Origin: an uncultured Sutterella sp.
Lineage (GTDB): Bacteria; Pseudomonadota; Gammaproteobacteria; Burkholderiales; Burkholderiaceae_F
Length of the DNA: 18,512 nucleotides
Assembly: GCA_934249275.1 (NCBI GenBank)
Contig: CAKQKT010000025.1
Location: forward strand, 1-18,512
Reading direction: 5' to 3'
Under the pieces are notes generated by a model. It was not told the origin of the DNA. It ran no database searches and was given only the letters and a program-made list of their open reading frames with translations. Shown here one piece after another: positions 7,582 to 15,680 of this stretch (positions within the stretch are counted from its first letter, which is position 1; every line of letters starts with the position of its first letter). A program made the translations under genes and the position numbers.

Positions 7582-9657
7582 TTACTTGCCCCAGGAATCC
7601 TTCAGGCCAACGGCCAGATTGAAGACCGGCTTTTCAGCCGTATGATCTTCACGGTCAGCCACAAAGTAGCCGTTGCGTTCGAACTGGAACTTGTCGTCTC
7701 GAGCCGCCTTGGCCGCGGCGGGTTCAACAAAGGACGACAGAACCTTCTTCGAATCAGGCGTCAGACGATCGAGGAAGCTTCCTTCGCCTTCATCCGGGTG
7801 CTGCACGTTGAAGAGACGGTCGTAAACGCGAACTTCAGCGGGAACAGCAGTCTTGGCATCAAGCCAATGGATCGTAGCCTTGGTCTTGACGGACATGGAG
7901 CCTTCCGTGCCGGAACGCGTCTCAGGCAGGTACTCGGCATGAACGGCGGTAACGCGGCCGGACTCATCCTTCTCAAACGACGTCGGCACAATCACGTAGC
8001 CGTAGCGGAGGCGGACGGGCTTGGCAGGCGTGCCGTCGGCAGGAACCGTCAGACGACGGAAGCCCTTGGGCGGCACTTCGGCGAAGTCGCTTTCTTCAAT
8101 CCACAGTTCTCGGGAGAACGTGATGTTGCGCGTACCCATTTCAGGCTTCTGCGGATGATTGTTGGCTTCAAGCTCCTCGCTCTGACCTTCGGGATAATTG
8201 TCGATGATGAGCTTGAGCGGACGCAGTACGGCCACGCGGCGTTCCGCGCGCTCTTCGAGGTCTTCACGCAGGCACTGCTCAAGCACGGAGTAGTCGATCC
8301 AACCGCCGGAAACCTTGGAAATGCCGCAGCGTTCTGCAAAATTCTGAAGACTCTTGGGCGTAAAGCCGCGACGGCGCAGACCGACAATGGTCGGCATGCG
8401 GGGATCGTCCCAGCCGTCGACATACTTTTCCTGAACAAGCTGAATGAGCTTGCGCTTGCTCACAACAACATACGTAAGGTTCAGACGATTGAATTCGTAC
8501 TGATGAGAAAGCAGGAAGAAATTCGGACGAACAACTTCAAGCGCCGCCTGCATGAGCGGCGTGAAATTTTCCGGGAAACGAATCAACGTGGCAAAGAACT
8601 GCGTGACCGATTCGTCAGCGATCGTTTCCGGCACACCTTCGCTCCAAGCCTCCATCAGGCGGGCAATGCCTTCTTCCGGCAGGCTGCCGCCGAGCTTCGC
8701 ACGATTCTCATACGCCGCCTTGACGAAAGCCATGGCGCGTTCGTCCTGACCGTCAGCCATCTCGCGGATCAGCTTGATCGCTTCCTCATACTGCGGCGTG
8801 CGCAGAAGCGGAATGATGCGCTCGAGCGCCCAGTTGTAGAACGCGCGCTGATCTTCGAACTCCAGCGTACAGATGGAATGCGTGATATTTTCAAGCGAAT
8901 CTTCGATCGGATGCGCAAAGGTGTACATCGGATACACGCACCACTTGTTGCCGGTCGCATGATGCTCAGCAAAGCGAATGCGGTAGATGGCCGGGTCGCG
9001 CAGATTAATGTTGGGGCTTGCCATGTCAATCTTGGCACGCACCACCATTGAGCCTTCCGGATGCTTGCCGTCGCGCATTTCATGGAAAAGGCGCAGATTT
9101 TCCTCAGGCGAGCGATCGCGATAAGGGGAATTCTTGCCGGGTTCCTTGAGCGTACCGCGATTTTCACGCATCTCGTCCGCCGTCTGTTCGTCCACATAGG
9201 CATAGCCCGTGCGAATCAGATGTTCGGCGAAGCGATACATGTCGTCGAAATAGGAGCTCGCAAAGTAGAGGTTCGTCTCATTGCCGAACTTCCAGTCGAA
9301 GCCGAGCCAGCGAACGCTGTCCATAATGCCGTCGACGTACTCCTGATCCTCCTTGACGGGATTGGTGTCGTCAAAACGCATGTGGCAGGCGCCGCCGTAG
9401 TCGCGCGCAAGACCGAAGTTGAGGCAGATGCTCTTGGCATGACCAATGTGCAGATAGCCGTTGGGCTCCGGCGGGAAGCGCGTGCGGATGCGAGCCACAT
9501 CGGGCTCGCCCTTTTCCAGTTGTTCGCTGTAGGGCGCCGGATGGCCGCACCAGTAGCGGGGAAGATTGGCACCACGGGCCAGATCGTCGTCGATAATATT
9601 TCGAATAAAGTTGGTGACCTGGGCTTCCGCGACAGGTGCTTCGGTTTCAGAAGACAT
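7582..9657 (-). CDS. glnS: Glutamine--tRNA ligase with an unusual insertion
   Basis: This class I aminoacyl-tRNA synthetase charges tRNA-Gln with glutamine in the cytosol. The catalytic Rossmann fold shows PPEPNGYLHIGHAKS (62-76, containing the HIGH motif) and VVSKRKL (398-404, the MSK-type motif). The GWDDPRMPTI segment is at 415-424, followed by the beta-barrel anticodon-binding domains. The product is 691 residues, against 554 in E. coli. About 28 extra residues are N-terminal. Roughly 100 more sit between RIIPLLRTPQYE and LSHQYEFNRLNL (about residues 283-384), a place where E. coli GlnRS runs on directly. All catalytic motifs are intact, so the enzyme should be active. The start at 9657 has GGA about 10 bases upstream. 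A promoter-like TACAAT precedes the gene, and a hairpin follows it. Confidence 0.97.
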   Translation of the reverse strand: MSSETEAPVAEAQVTNFIRNIIDDDLARGANLPRYWCGHPAPYSEQLEKGEPDVARIRTRFPPEPNGYLHIGHAKSICLNFGLARDYGGACHMRFDDTNPVKEDQEYVDGIMDSVRWLGFDWKFGNETNLYFASSYFDDMYRFAEHLIRTGYAYVDEQTADEMRENRGTLKEPGKNSPYRDRSPEENLRLFHEMRDGKHPEGSMVVRAKIDMASPNINLRDPAIYRIRFAEHHATGNKWCVYPMYTFAHPIEDSLENITHSICTLEFEDQRAFYNWALERIIPLLRTPQYEEAIKLIREMADGQDERAMAFVKAAYENRAKLGGSLPEEGIARLMEAWSEGVPETIADESVTQFFATLIRFPENFTPLMQAALEVVRPNFFLLSHQYEFNRLNLTYVVVSKRKLIQLVQEKYVDGWDDPRMPTIVGLRRRGFTPKSLQNFAERCGISKVSGGWIDYSVLEQCLREDLEERAERRVAVLRPLKLIIDNYPEGQSEELEANNHPQKPEMGTRNITFSRELWIEESDFAEVPPKGFRRLTVPADGTPAKPVRLRYGYVIVPTSFEKDESGRVTAVHAEYLPETRSGTEGSMSVKTKATIHWLDAKTAVPAEVRVYDRLFNVQHPDEGEGSFLDRLTPDSKKVLSSFVEPAAAKAARDDKFQFERNGYFVADREDHTAEKPVFNLAVGLKDSWGK

Positions 9658-9692
9658 TGATCTAATCCGAATTCAATAAAGGTAATTTAGGT

Positions 9693-9698
9693 ATTGTA
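9693..9698 (-). promoter_or_regulatory. Putative glnS promoter -10
   Basis: TACAAT on the minus strand (9698-9693) lies 35 bp before the glnS ATG and would give a leader of about 30 nt. The -35 region (TGTCAG or GTCAGT) is a poor match. The 92-bp gap between the dehydrogenase gene and glnS supports a separate start here. Confidence 0.4.
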
Positions 9699-9749
9699 GC
9701 CGCAAACCTGAAAAGACTGACATACGAACAGGCACTGCGGCCTACGCGC

Positions 9750-10652
9750 CTAGGGCTTCGGCAACCGCGTAATGAGACTGGACGTGTCCCACCGTCCGCC
9801 GCCCGCCTTCTGCACTTCCTCGTAAAACGCGTCAACCATCTTCGTAACGGGAATATCAGAACCGTTCCGATCCGCCTCAGCCTTGACGAAGCCTAAATCC
9901 TTGCGCATCCAGTCAACGGCAAAGCCGAAGTCGAACTCACCCTTGACCATCGTCTTGCCTCGATTCATCATCTGCCAGGAAGACGCGGCGCCAGAGCTTA
10001 ATGCGTCGATAACCTTCGGCATGTCGAGTCTGGCATTCATGCCGAACGCGACGGCCTCGGAAAGTCCCTGCACGCAGCCCGCGATACAGATCTGATTGAC
10101 CATTTTTGCAAGCTGACCGGACCCCGAAGGACCGAAATACGTCACGGCGCCCGCATAAGCATCAAGCACGGGCTCAATTCGGCCGAAGGCGGCTTCATCG
10201 CCGCCGCAAAGCACCGTCAGACATCCGTTTTCCGCTCCGGCCTGACCGCCCGACACGGGCGCGTCAACAAAGGCGATGCCGCGCGTTTTGCCTTCGGCCT
10301 CAAGCTCGCGAGCCACAGCAGCGCTCGCCGTCGTATGGTCTACGAATACCGAGCCGGACTCCATGCCGGCAAAAGCGCCGTTTTTCCCAAGCACAACGCT
10401 TCTAAGGTCATCGTCATTGCCGACACAGGCAAAAACAATCTGCGCGCCGCGTGCAGCTTCGGCCGGCGTTGCCGCCATGCGGCCGCCGAACGTCGCCGCC
10501 CACTTTTCGGCCTTGCTTGTCGTGCGGTTGTATACGCAGACATCGTGACCGGCAAGCTTCAAATGTCCGGCCATCGGAAAACCCATGACGCCAAGGCCGA
10601 TAAACGCAACCTTGAGTGCAGGAACCGACGCGTAAGTCTTGTCCATCTTCAT
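9750..10652 (-). CDS. NAD(P)-dependent beta-hydroxyacid dehydrogenase (3-hydroxyisobutyrate dehydrogenase / tartronate semialdehyde reductase family)
   Basis: The 300-residue product has the family architecture: an N-terminal Rossmann domain with GLGVMG at residues 19-24, a substrate loop DAPVSGGQAGAENG at 130-143, and the catalytic lysine K183 in GQLAKMVNQ. An all-alpha C-terminal domain follows, including KDLGFVKAEA. Members interconvert short beta-hydroxyacids and semialdehydes (3-hydroxyisobutyrate, tartronate semialdehyde, succinic semialdehyde). The sequence alone does not fix the substrate, so I give no symbol. I chose the ATG at 10652 because AAGGAG lies 7 nt before it. An upstream in-frame ATG at 10670 and an internal one at 10646 fit less well. 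It starts 23 nt after the sbcB stop, so it is probably co-transcribed with rng and sbcB. No metabolic partner lies beside it. Confidence 0.9.
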   Translation of the reverse strand: MKMDKTYASVPALKVAFIGLGVMGFPMAGHLKLAGHDVCVYNRTTSKAEKWAATFGGRMAATPAEAARGAQIVFACVGNDDDLRSVVLGKNGAFAGMESGSVFVDHTTASAAVARELEAEGKTRGIAFVDAPVSGGQAGAENGCLTVLCGGDEAAFGRIEPVLDAYAGAVTYFGPSGSGQLAKMVNQICIAGCVQGLSEAVAFGMNARLDMPKVIDALSSGAASSWQMMNRGKTMVKGEFDFGFAVDWMRKDLGFVKAEADRNGSDIPVTKMVDAFYEEVQKAGGGRWDTSSLITRLPKP

Positions 10653-10675
10653 AAACCGTCTCCTTGACAAGCGGA

Positions 10676-12145
10676 TCAGGACGCACAGGCTTCGCCCATG
10701 CGCTCACCCCATTCATAAAGCGCCTCAAGCACGGACTGTTTGGCGTCATCCTCCCAACAATCCTCCTGAAGGCGATCGATTTCATTGAAATAGTCCGTCA
10801 CAGTCATCGCATCGTCACGAGCCTCGATCAGACGTCCCCTGCAGAAATCCGTCCACAGGCGTCGCTCTTCAGCCGAAAGCGTCTCAGGCCAGTTTCGAGC
10901 CCTATAGCGAAGAAGCAGCGTCTCAAAGCGATCGTCGTCAAACTCAATGCCGCCCTGCGCAAGACGCTCCGGCGTCATCCTGCGAACCTGCGCCATCATT
11001 TCAGCATCATGCCGGCTAGCAAAGCCGCCGTCATAGAGTCCGAAATCGACATCGGACGGCGCAGGCTTTTCTCTATCACCGGCCAGCTTTCCGATGCGCT
11101 CGCCAATCATTGCTCCAAGCTCCCGGAACCGATTCCAATGTTCAACGATCTTCTGAGCATTCACACCAAAACGCTCCTGACGTTCGAGCGGAATCACCTT
11201 GAGATTCGAGCAGACAAAGGGCGACGCATTCATCGCAAGCCGATAAATCGGCAGCGGTTCAATGCCTTCCGGAAGCTCGTCCCGGCGAGAAAAAAAGCGG
11301 GATTTGAAATCCTCGTCACTCATCTCCGACACAATCGACGGATCGACGGACAAGTCCCACATCAGCGCCTCATTGCTTCTGGAACCTGCAATCGGAATCT
11401 GTGCAGCTACGCGCATGAAGCCCGTTTTCTGTCCGAATTTCGGAGAAAGCCATACCACCGGTCCCTTTTCAACAGCCGCTCTGACTGCTTCCTTGGTGCG
11501 GTTGGCCAGCGCCCATTGCCATAGCTTGGGTTCGGTTTGCCGAATCAGCGACGCAAGTCCGACAGTTGCCTCCACGTCGCTCAATGCATCGTGTGCATGC
11601 GAATGGACAAGACCGTTAGCCTTGGTCAGATGTTCGAGCTTGAAGCAAACATCCGTTCCATTATCTCGATTCGGATCGATGTCCTTCCAGAGCGGCCACT
11701 TGATGCTCTTGCCTCGCAGCGCCCAAACAGCACAGACGAGCGGGAAAAGATCCCAGCACGAGCATCCGTTTCTCCACTGATGCGAATACGGATCCAAAAA
11801 ATTGCGCCAGAAAAGAAAGCGGGCGACTTCATTGTCGAAGCCCGACGTGTTGTAGCCGATGCCGATCGTACCCGGCTGATTGAACCGAGACCAGATTTCT
11901 CCCGCGAAATCGCTTTCCGGCACGCCCTTTTCTTCACAGGTCTGCGGCGTCAACCCCGTCACGAGACAGCTTTCCGGCTGCGGCAGATAGTCGTACGCGG
12001 GCTTGGCATATAACAAGTCGGCGGCGCTCACAGGATTCAAATCCATATCCGTGCGCATGCCGGCAAACTGTGCCGGACGGTCTGAACGGCGGTCGAGTCC
12101 GAAAGTTTCGAAGTCGTACCAATAGAAAGTGGTGCTATCCGTCAT
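10676..12145 (-). CDS. sbcB: Exodeoxyribonuclease I
   Basis: This enzyme digests single-stranded DNA 3' to 5' and takes part in recombination and mismatch repair. The product is 489 residues (475 in E. coli). The DEDDh exonuclease residues are visible: D11 and E13 in YDFETFG, D104 in NTSGFDNEV, and H185 and D190 in AHDALSDVEAT. The surrounding blocks DRPAQFAGMRTD, DYLPQP and EHLTKANG are typical of ExoI and not of the epsilon subunit. SH3-like and helical C-terminal regions follow. The ATG at 12145 is preceded by GAGGA, which overlaps the TGA stop of rng, so the two genes are probably translationally coupled. The dehydrogenase gene follows after 23 nt. Confidence 0.97.
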   Translation of the reverse strand: MTDSTTFYWYDFETFGLDRRSDRPAQFAGMRTDMDLNPVSAADLLYAKPAYDYLPQPESCLVTGLTPQTCEEKGVPESDFAGEIWSRFNQPGTIGIGYNTSGFDNEVARFLFWRNFLDPYSHQWRNGCSCWDLFPLVCAVWALRGKSIKWPLWKDIDPNRDNGTDVCFKLEHLTKANGLVHSHAHDALSDVEATVGLASLIRQTEPKLWQWALANRTKEAVRAAVEKGPVVWLSPKFGQKTGFMRVAAQIPIAGSRSNEALMWDLSVDPSIVSEMSDEDFKSRFFSRRDELPEGIEPLPIYRLAMNASPFVCSNLKVIPLERQERFGVNAQKIVEHWNRFRELGAMIGERIGKLAGDREKPAPSDVDFGLYDGGFASRHDAEMMAQVRRMTPERLAQGGIEFDDDRFETLLLRYRARNWPETLSAEERRLWTDFCRGRLIEARDDAMTVTDYFNEIDRLQEDCWEDDAKQSVLEALYEWGERMGEACAS

Positions 12146-12158
12146 GAAAGGATCCTCA
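12146..12158 (-). promoter_or_regulatory. sbcB ribosome binding site overlapping the rng stop
   Basis: On the minus strand the rng stop TGA (12158-12156) is embedded in TGAGGATCCTTTC directly before the sbcB ATG. The Shine-Dalgarno GAGGA therefore shares bases with the stop codon, with a 7-nt spacer. Ribosomes ending rng would sit on the sbcB initiation site. Confidence 0.8.
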
Positions 12159-13613
12159 GGCGAGAATCACGTCGAACTGTTCCTGAGTGTAGCTGGGCTC
12201 CACTTCCAGAAACACCGGCTTTTCCACAAAGGCCTGCAGAAGCTCAAGCGCCTGCGACTCCTCTTCGAGAAGCATGTCGATGACGGTCTGGCTTGCTTGA
12301 ATGTGAAACTCCTTCGTTTCCTGATACTGCTTGCAGAGTCTCACGATCTCCCGCATGATCGAGTAGCAGACGGTTCGAACCGTGCGCACCTCGCCGCGGC
12401 CGCCGCACATGGGACAAGGTTCGCAGAGCACGTGCGCAAGCGATTCGCGAGTACGCTTTCTCGTCATTTCCACAAGTCCGAGCTCCGTAAAATTGCTCAC
12501 GGTCATTCGGGTGCGGTCGGTCGAAACCGAACGGCGAAGTTCGGCGAGCACAGCCTCGCGATGTTCGTCGCAGCTCATGTCGATGAAGTCGACAATGATG
12601 ATGCCGCCGAGATTCCTCAAGCGAAGCTGGCGTGCAATTGTTTGAGCAGCCTCAAGATTCGTCTTGAAGACCGTATCGCTGAAATCGCGCTTGCCGACGT
12701 AGCCGCCCGTATTGACGTCAATCGTCGTCATGGCTTCAGTCTGATCGAAGACCAGATAGCCTCCACTCTTCAGATCCACCCTGCGCTCAAGCGCATGCTC
12801 GATTTCGGTTTCGATGCCATGGAGCTCGAAGAGCGGCCTGTCGCCCCTGTAGAGAGTGAGCCTGTCCTTTGCGGCAGGAACGAATCGGTCCGCGAAGTTC
12901 TGCAGAGCCTCGAAATTCTCCCTGCTGTCGACCTCGACCGTTTCAGTATCCTGATGAACCATGTCTCGCAGCACGCGCTGCGCCAACGACAGATCCTGGT
13001 AGAGAAGCTTCGGGCCGGTGCTTCGACCGGCAAGCTCGTGAATATCCGTCCACAGACGACCCAAATAAGCCATGTCGTCCAGGAATTCCTGCTCCGTCGC
13101 GCCTTCTTCGGCACTCGTTCGGATGATGTAGCCGCCCTTTTCCGTTTCTGGACGCAATTCCAGCATCATGGCGCGAAGCGAATCGCGCATCGCCGCATCC
13201 TCGATGCGCTGAGAAACGCCGATATGATTGTCTCTCGGCAAATAGACGAGCTTGCGGCCCGCAAGAGAAATGGTCGTCGTAAGACGCGCGCCCTTGGTGC
13301 CGATCGGATCCTTGGCCACCTGAACCATGAGGGACTGGCCTTCATGAATAATCGTCTCGATGGGCGCAGGCTTTTCCCCTTCGCGATGCGCTTCAGCGAT
13401 ATCCGCCACATGAAGGAAGGCCGTGCGCTCAAGGCCCACATCAACGAAGGCGCTCTGCATGCCCGGAAGCACGCGCACAACCTTGCCTAGATAAACGTTT
13501 CCAACGAGACCGCGCGCACAGTCGCGCTCGATGAAGAGATCCTGAAGAACGCCATCCACTACAATGGCGACACGCACTTCACGGGGCGTGCAGTTGATAA
13601 GAATATGTTCCAC
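12156..13613 (-). CDS. rng: Ribonuclease G
   Basis: This endoribonuclease of the RNase E/G family matures the 5' end of 16S rRNA and cuts some mRNAs. The product is 485 residues, matching the 489 of E. coli RNase G and lacking the long C-terminal scaffold of RNase E. The S1 domain is at about 35-120 (GLVGNVYLGKVVRVLPGMQSAFVDVG). The DNase I-like catalytic region has TIDVNTG with D299 and VDFIDM with D342. The zinc-link is CPMC (C400, C403). I chose the GTG at 13613, since AAGGAG lies 8 nt upstream and the protein then begins MEHILINCTP, like family members. An in-frame upstream start at 13715 would add 34 unconserved residues. It heads the rng-sbcB-dehydrogenase unit and is divergent from rfbB. 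Confidence 0.96.
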   Translation of the reverse strand: MEHILINCTPREVRVAIVVDGVLQDLFIERDCARGLVGNVYLGKVVRVLPGMQSAFVDVGLERTAFLHVADIAEAHREGEKPAPIETIIHEGQSLMVQVAKDPIGTKGARLTTTISLAGRKLVYLPRDNHIGVSQRIEDAAMRDSLRAMMLELRPETEKGGYIIRTSAEEGATEQEFLDDMAYLGRLWTDIHELAGRSTGPKLLYQDLSLAQRVLRDMVHQDTETVEVDSRENFEALQNFADRFVPAAKDRLTLYRGDRPLFELHGIETEIEHALERRVDLKSGGYLVFDQTEAMTTIDVNTGGYVGKRDFSDTVFKTNLEAAQTIARQLRLRNLGGIIIVDFIDMSCDEHREAVLAELRRSVSTDRTRMTVSNFTELGLVEMTRKRTRESLAHVLCEPCPMCGGRGEVRTVRTVCYSIMREIVRLCKQYQETKEFHIQASQTVIDMLLEEESQALELLQAFVEKPVFLEVEPSYTQEQFDVILA

Positions 13614-13666
13614 GATGGCGGCTCCTTGCCTGCCTGCGACATTGCGCTCAAAGTTGACTGCTTCAC

Positions 13667-13672
13667 ATTGTA
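13667..13672 (-). promoter_or_regulatory. Putative rng promoter -10
   Basis: TACAAT on the minus strand (13672-13667) lies in the 114-bp divergent gap between rng and rfbB, 53 bp before the rng GTG. No convincing -35 hexamer is seen. For rfbB the only -10-like sequence is TCTAAT at 13707-13712, which would leave a leader of just about 10 nt. Confidence 0.35.
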
Positions 13673-13727
13673 GTGGGTTTGCCGCGCCCGCTTTGAAAGT
13701 CGGCGCTCTAATCACGGTTTTTCACAC

Positions 13728-14735
13728 ATGCTGTTGGTCACAGGCGGAGCCGGCTTCATCGGCTCAAACTTCATCACGGAATGGTTCAAGTCCCACGACG
13801 AAAGCATTCTGACGCTCGACGCCCTGACGTATGCGGGGAACAAATCCAACCTGCTCGACGTCGAACATGATCCGCGCCATCGCTTTGTCGAAGGAAACAT
13901 TCTGGACGAAGCGATGGTGGCAGACCTCTTCGACCGCTTCCGTCCGCGCGCCGTCGTTCACTTTGCCGCAGAAAGCCACGTCGACCGTTCGATTTCCGGA
14001 CCTCAGATATTCGTCGATACGAACGTCAAAGGCACGACCGTCCTGCTCGGCGTTGCCTACCGCTACTGGCTGACGCTTGACGAGGAAGAGAAGGCGGCGT
14101 TTCGCTTCATCAACATCTCCACCGACGAGGTTTACGGCTCCATGACGGCGGACACGCCGCCCAATACCGAAGCCACGCCCTTCGATCCCAGCAGTCCCTA
14201 TTCGGCCAGCAAGGCCGCAGCCGACCAGTTCGGGCGCGCCTATTTCAGAACCTACGGCCTGCCCGTCGTAACGGTCCGATGCACCAACAACTACGGCCCC
14301 CGCCAGTATCCGGAAAAGCTACTCCCCTTCATGCTGACAAGAGCCCTCGCCGGCAAAACACTGCCCGTATACGGCGACGGGCAGCAGATTCGCGACTGGA
14401 TTCACGTGCACGACTTCTGCCGTGCGCTTCGCATTATTCTGGAAAAATCCGCACCAGGCGACATCTTCAACGTCGGCGCATCCAACGAGATGAACAACCT
14501 GAATTTTCTGAAGGCCGCCATGTCAGCCCTTGACAAGCTGGCTCCGCGTGCCGACGGACGCCCTCATGCGGATGCCATTGTTCATGTCCACGACCGTCCC
14601 GGACACGATCGGCGCTACGCGCTTGACGCCGGACGTCTGCGCCGAACGCTTGGATGGGAGCCTCAAATATCCTTTGACGAAGGGCTTCGCACTACCGTTC
14701 AATGGTATCTGGATCATTCCGTCTCGGTTTTCTGA
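13728..14735 (+). CDS. rfbB: dTDP-glucose 4,6-dehydratase
   Basis: This cytosolic enzyme converts dTDP-glucose to dTDP-4-keto-6-deoxyglucose, the second step towards dTDP-rhamnose and other deoxysugars of O-antigen. The product is 335 residues, the usual size. The extended short-chain dehydrogenase fold shows GGAGFIGSN (6-14) and DALTYAGN (31-38). Catalytic STDEVYG (T132, D133, E134) and the YSASK motif (Y158, K162) follow. RCTNNYGPRQYPEK at 184-197 is typical of RfbB/RmlB. The ATG at 13728 fits the family N-terminus (MLLVTGGAGFIG), although no Shine-Dalgarno sequence is visible. rfbA, rfbC and rfbD are not adjacent. Its last 44 bp overlap the end of the convergent transporter gene. Confidence 0.96.
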   Translation: MLLVTGGAGFIGSNFITEWFKSHDESILTLDALTYAGNKSNLLDVEHDPRHRFVEGNILDEAMVADLFDRFRPRAVVHFAAESHVDRSISGPQIFVDTNVKGTTVLLGVAYRYWLTLDEEEKAAFRFINISTDEVYGSMTADTPPNTEATPFDPSSPYSASKAAADQFGRAYFRTYGLPVVTVRCTNNYGPRQYPEKLLPFMLTRALAGKTLPVYGDGQQIRDWIHVHDFCRALRIILEKSAPGDIFNVGASNEMNNLNFLKAAMSALDKLAPRADGRPHADAIVHVHDRPGHDRRYALDAGRLRRTLGWEPQISFDEGLRTTVQWYLDHSVSVF

Positions 14736-15645
14736 AACCCTTCAGCGAGGCGACCACGCCCATCAGCAACAGGGCAATGCCGATCAGCATGAGCGGCGTC
14801 GGCCATTTACTGCGCCACATGTGCGCATATGTCACGGCAAAGATTGTCTCGAAAATGATCATCTGGCCGCCAAGTGCAGGCGGCAGCCTCTGACTCATCA
14901 GGCTCCACAACACAATGCCGAGCCAGGAGGCGCAAAGACCTAAAAAAAACGCCATTCCGATGAAAAGCACCGGAGTTGGTCCGAATACTTCAGCCGGCGT
15001 CCCGGTAACGGCAAAGAAAGCCATCCCAACGACAGCACAGGGCAGAAGCGCCAGCCCCTGCGCCGTCGACCAAGTCTTCGGGGACTTGCCCGGGTGAGAC
15101 AGCAGCCACTCCGCATTGCTGAGGGGATACCATGTCCAGACGAACATGGACACAAATGCGAATGCAACGCCAAGCCAGAAATTGCCAGAACTCACGCGAC
15201 CGTCGCCCACCAGATAGGCAAACTCCGTCCAGTTGAGACAAACCATGCCGGCAAAGACCAGACCCAGCGGCGGAACGACGCGCCGCCAAGGCACCGCATC
15301 CCTCCCGGCCCGCATGTTTCCGATGACGGCCACCATGATGGGAATCATTGCCGTAAAAGCCCCGGCAATCGGCGCTCCCGCACGCTGACAGGCTTCGGCA
15401 AGCAGCCAGTAGTAGAAGATGTTTCCGACAACCCCCAGCGCCAGCGCTCTGTGCCAATCCGCGGCCGTATAGGACTTCAGCTCCCTCCAGGCCGGCACAG
15501 CAAGCCCGACGGACAGCATGCCGAACACCAGATACCGCATCATCGCAATGAGTGCCGGGCTGTAATCCGGCAGAATCAACGGGACAACGTAAACGCTGCC
15601 CCAGATCATGCACGCGGCAATTCCAAACAAAACGCCCATCAGCAT
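14692..15645 (-). CDS. EamA-type (drug/metabolite) transporter
   Basis: This is a 317-residue polytopic inner-membrane protein with about ten hydrophobic segments (for example residues 3-24, 33-50, 66-84, 93-110, 122-139, 155-175, 196-213, 227-247, 257-275, 282-301) and a basic C-terminal tail. The MIWGSVYVVPL segment near residue 13 is typical of EamA proteins. The family contains exporters of amino acids (RhtA-like), nucleosides and other metabolites, and the substrate here is unknown. AAGGGA lies 9 nt before the ATG at 15645. The gene begins 35 nt after the sdaA stop with no terminator between, so an sdaA-transporter operon is likely. Amino acid export would fit but is inference. Its 3' end overlaps rfbB on the other strand by 44 bp. 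Confidence 0.88.
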   Translation of the reverse strand: MLMGVLFGIAACMIWGSVYVVPLILPDYSPALIAMMRYLVFGMLSVGLAVPAWRELKSYTAADWHRALALGVVGNIFYYWLLAEACQRAGAPIAGAFTAMIPIMVAVIGNMRAGRDAVPWRRVVPPLGLVFAGMVCLNWTEFAYLVGDGRVSSGNFWLGVAFAFVSMFVWTWYPLSNAEWLLSHPGKSPKTWSTAQGLALLPCAVVGMAFFAVTGTPAEVFGPTPVLFIGMAFFLGLCASWLGIVLWSLMSQRLPPALGGQMIIFETIFAVTYAHMWRSKWPTPLMLIGIALLLMGVVASLKGFRKPRRNDPDTIER

Positions 15646-15680
15646 GGCATTTCGTCCCTTGAGAACTCCCTAGTCGAACA

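Noticed and set aside
7642..9051. 469-codon plus-strand frame opposite glnS
   Set aside because: This is a shadow of glnS with no start signal or recognisable domain.
13614..13715. Longer rng start at 13715
   Set aside because: The GTG at 13613 has AAGGAG 8 nt upstream and gives the typical RNase G N-terminus and length.
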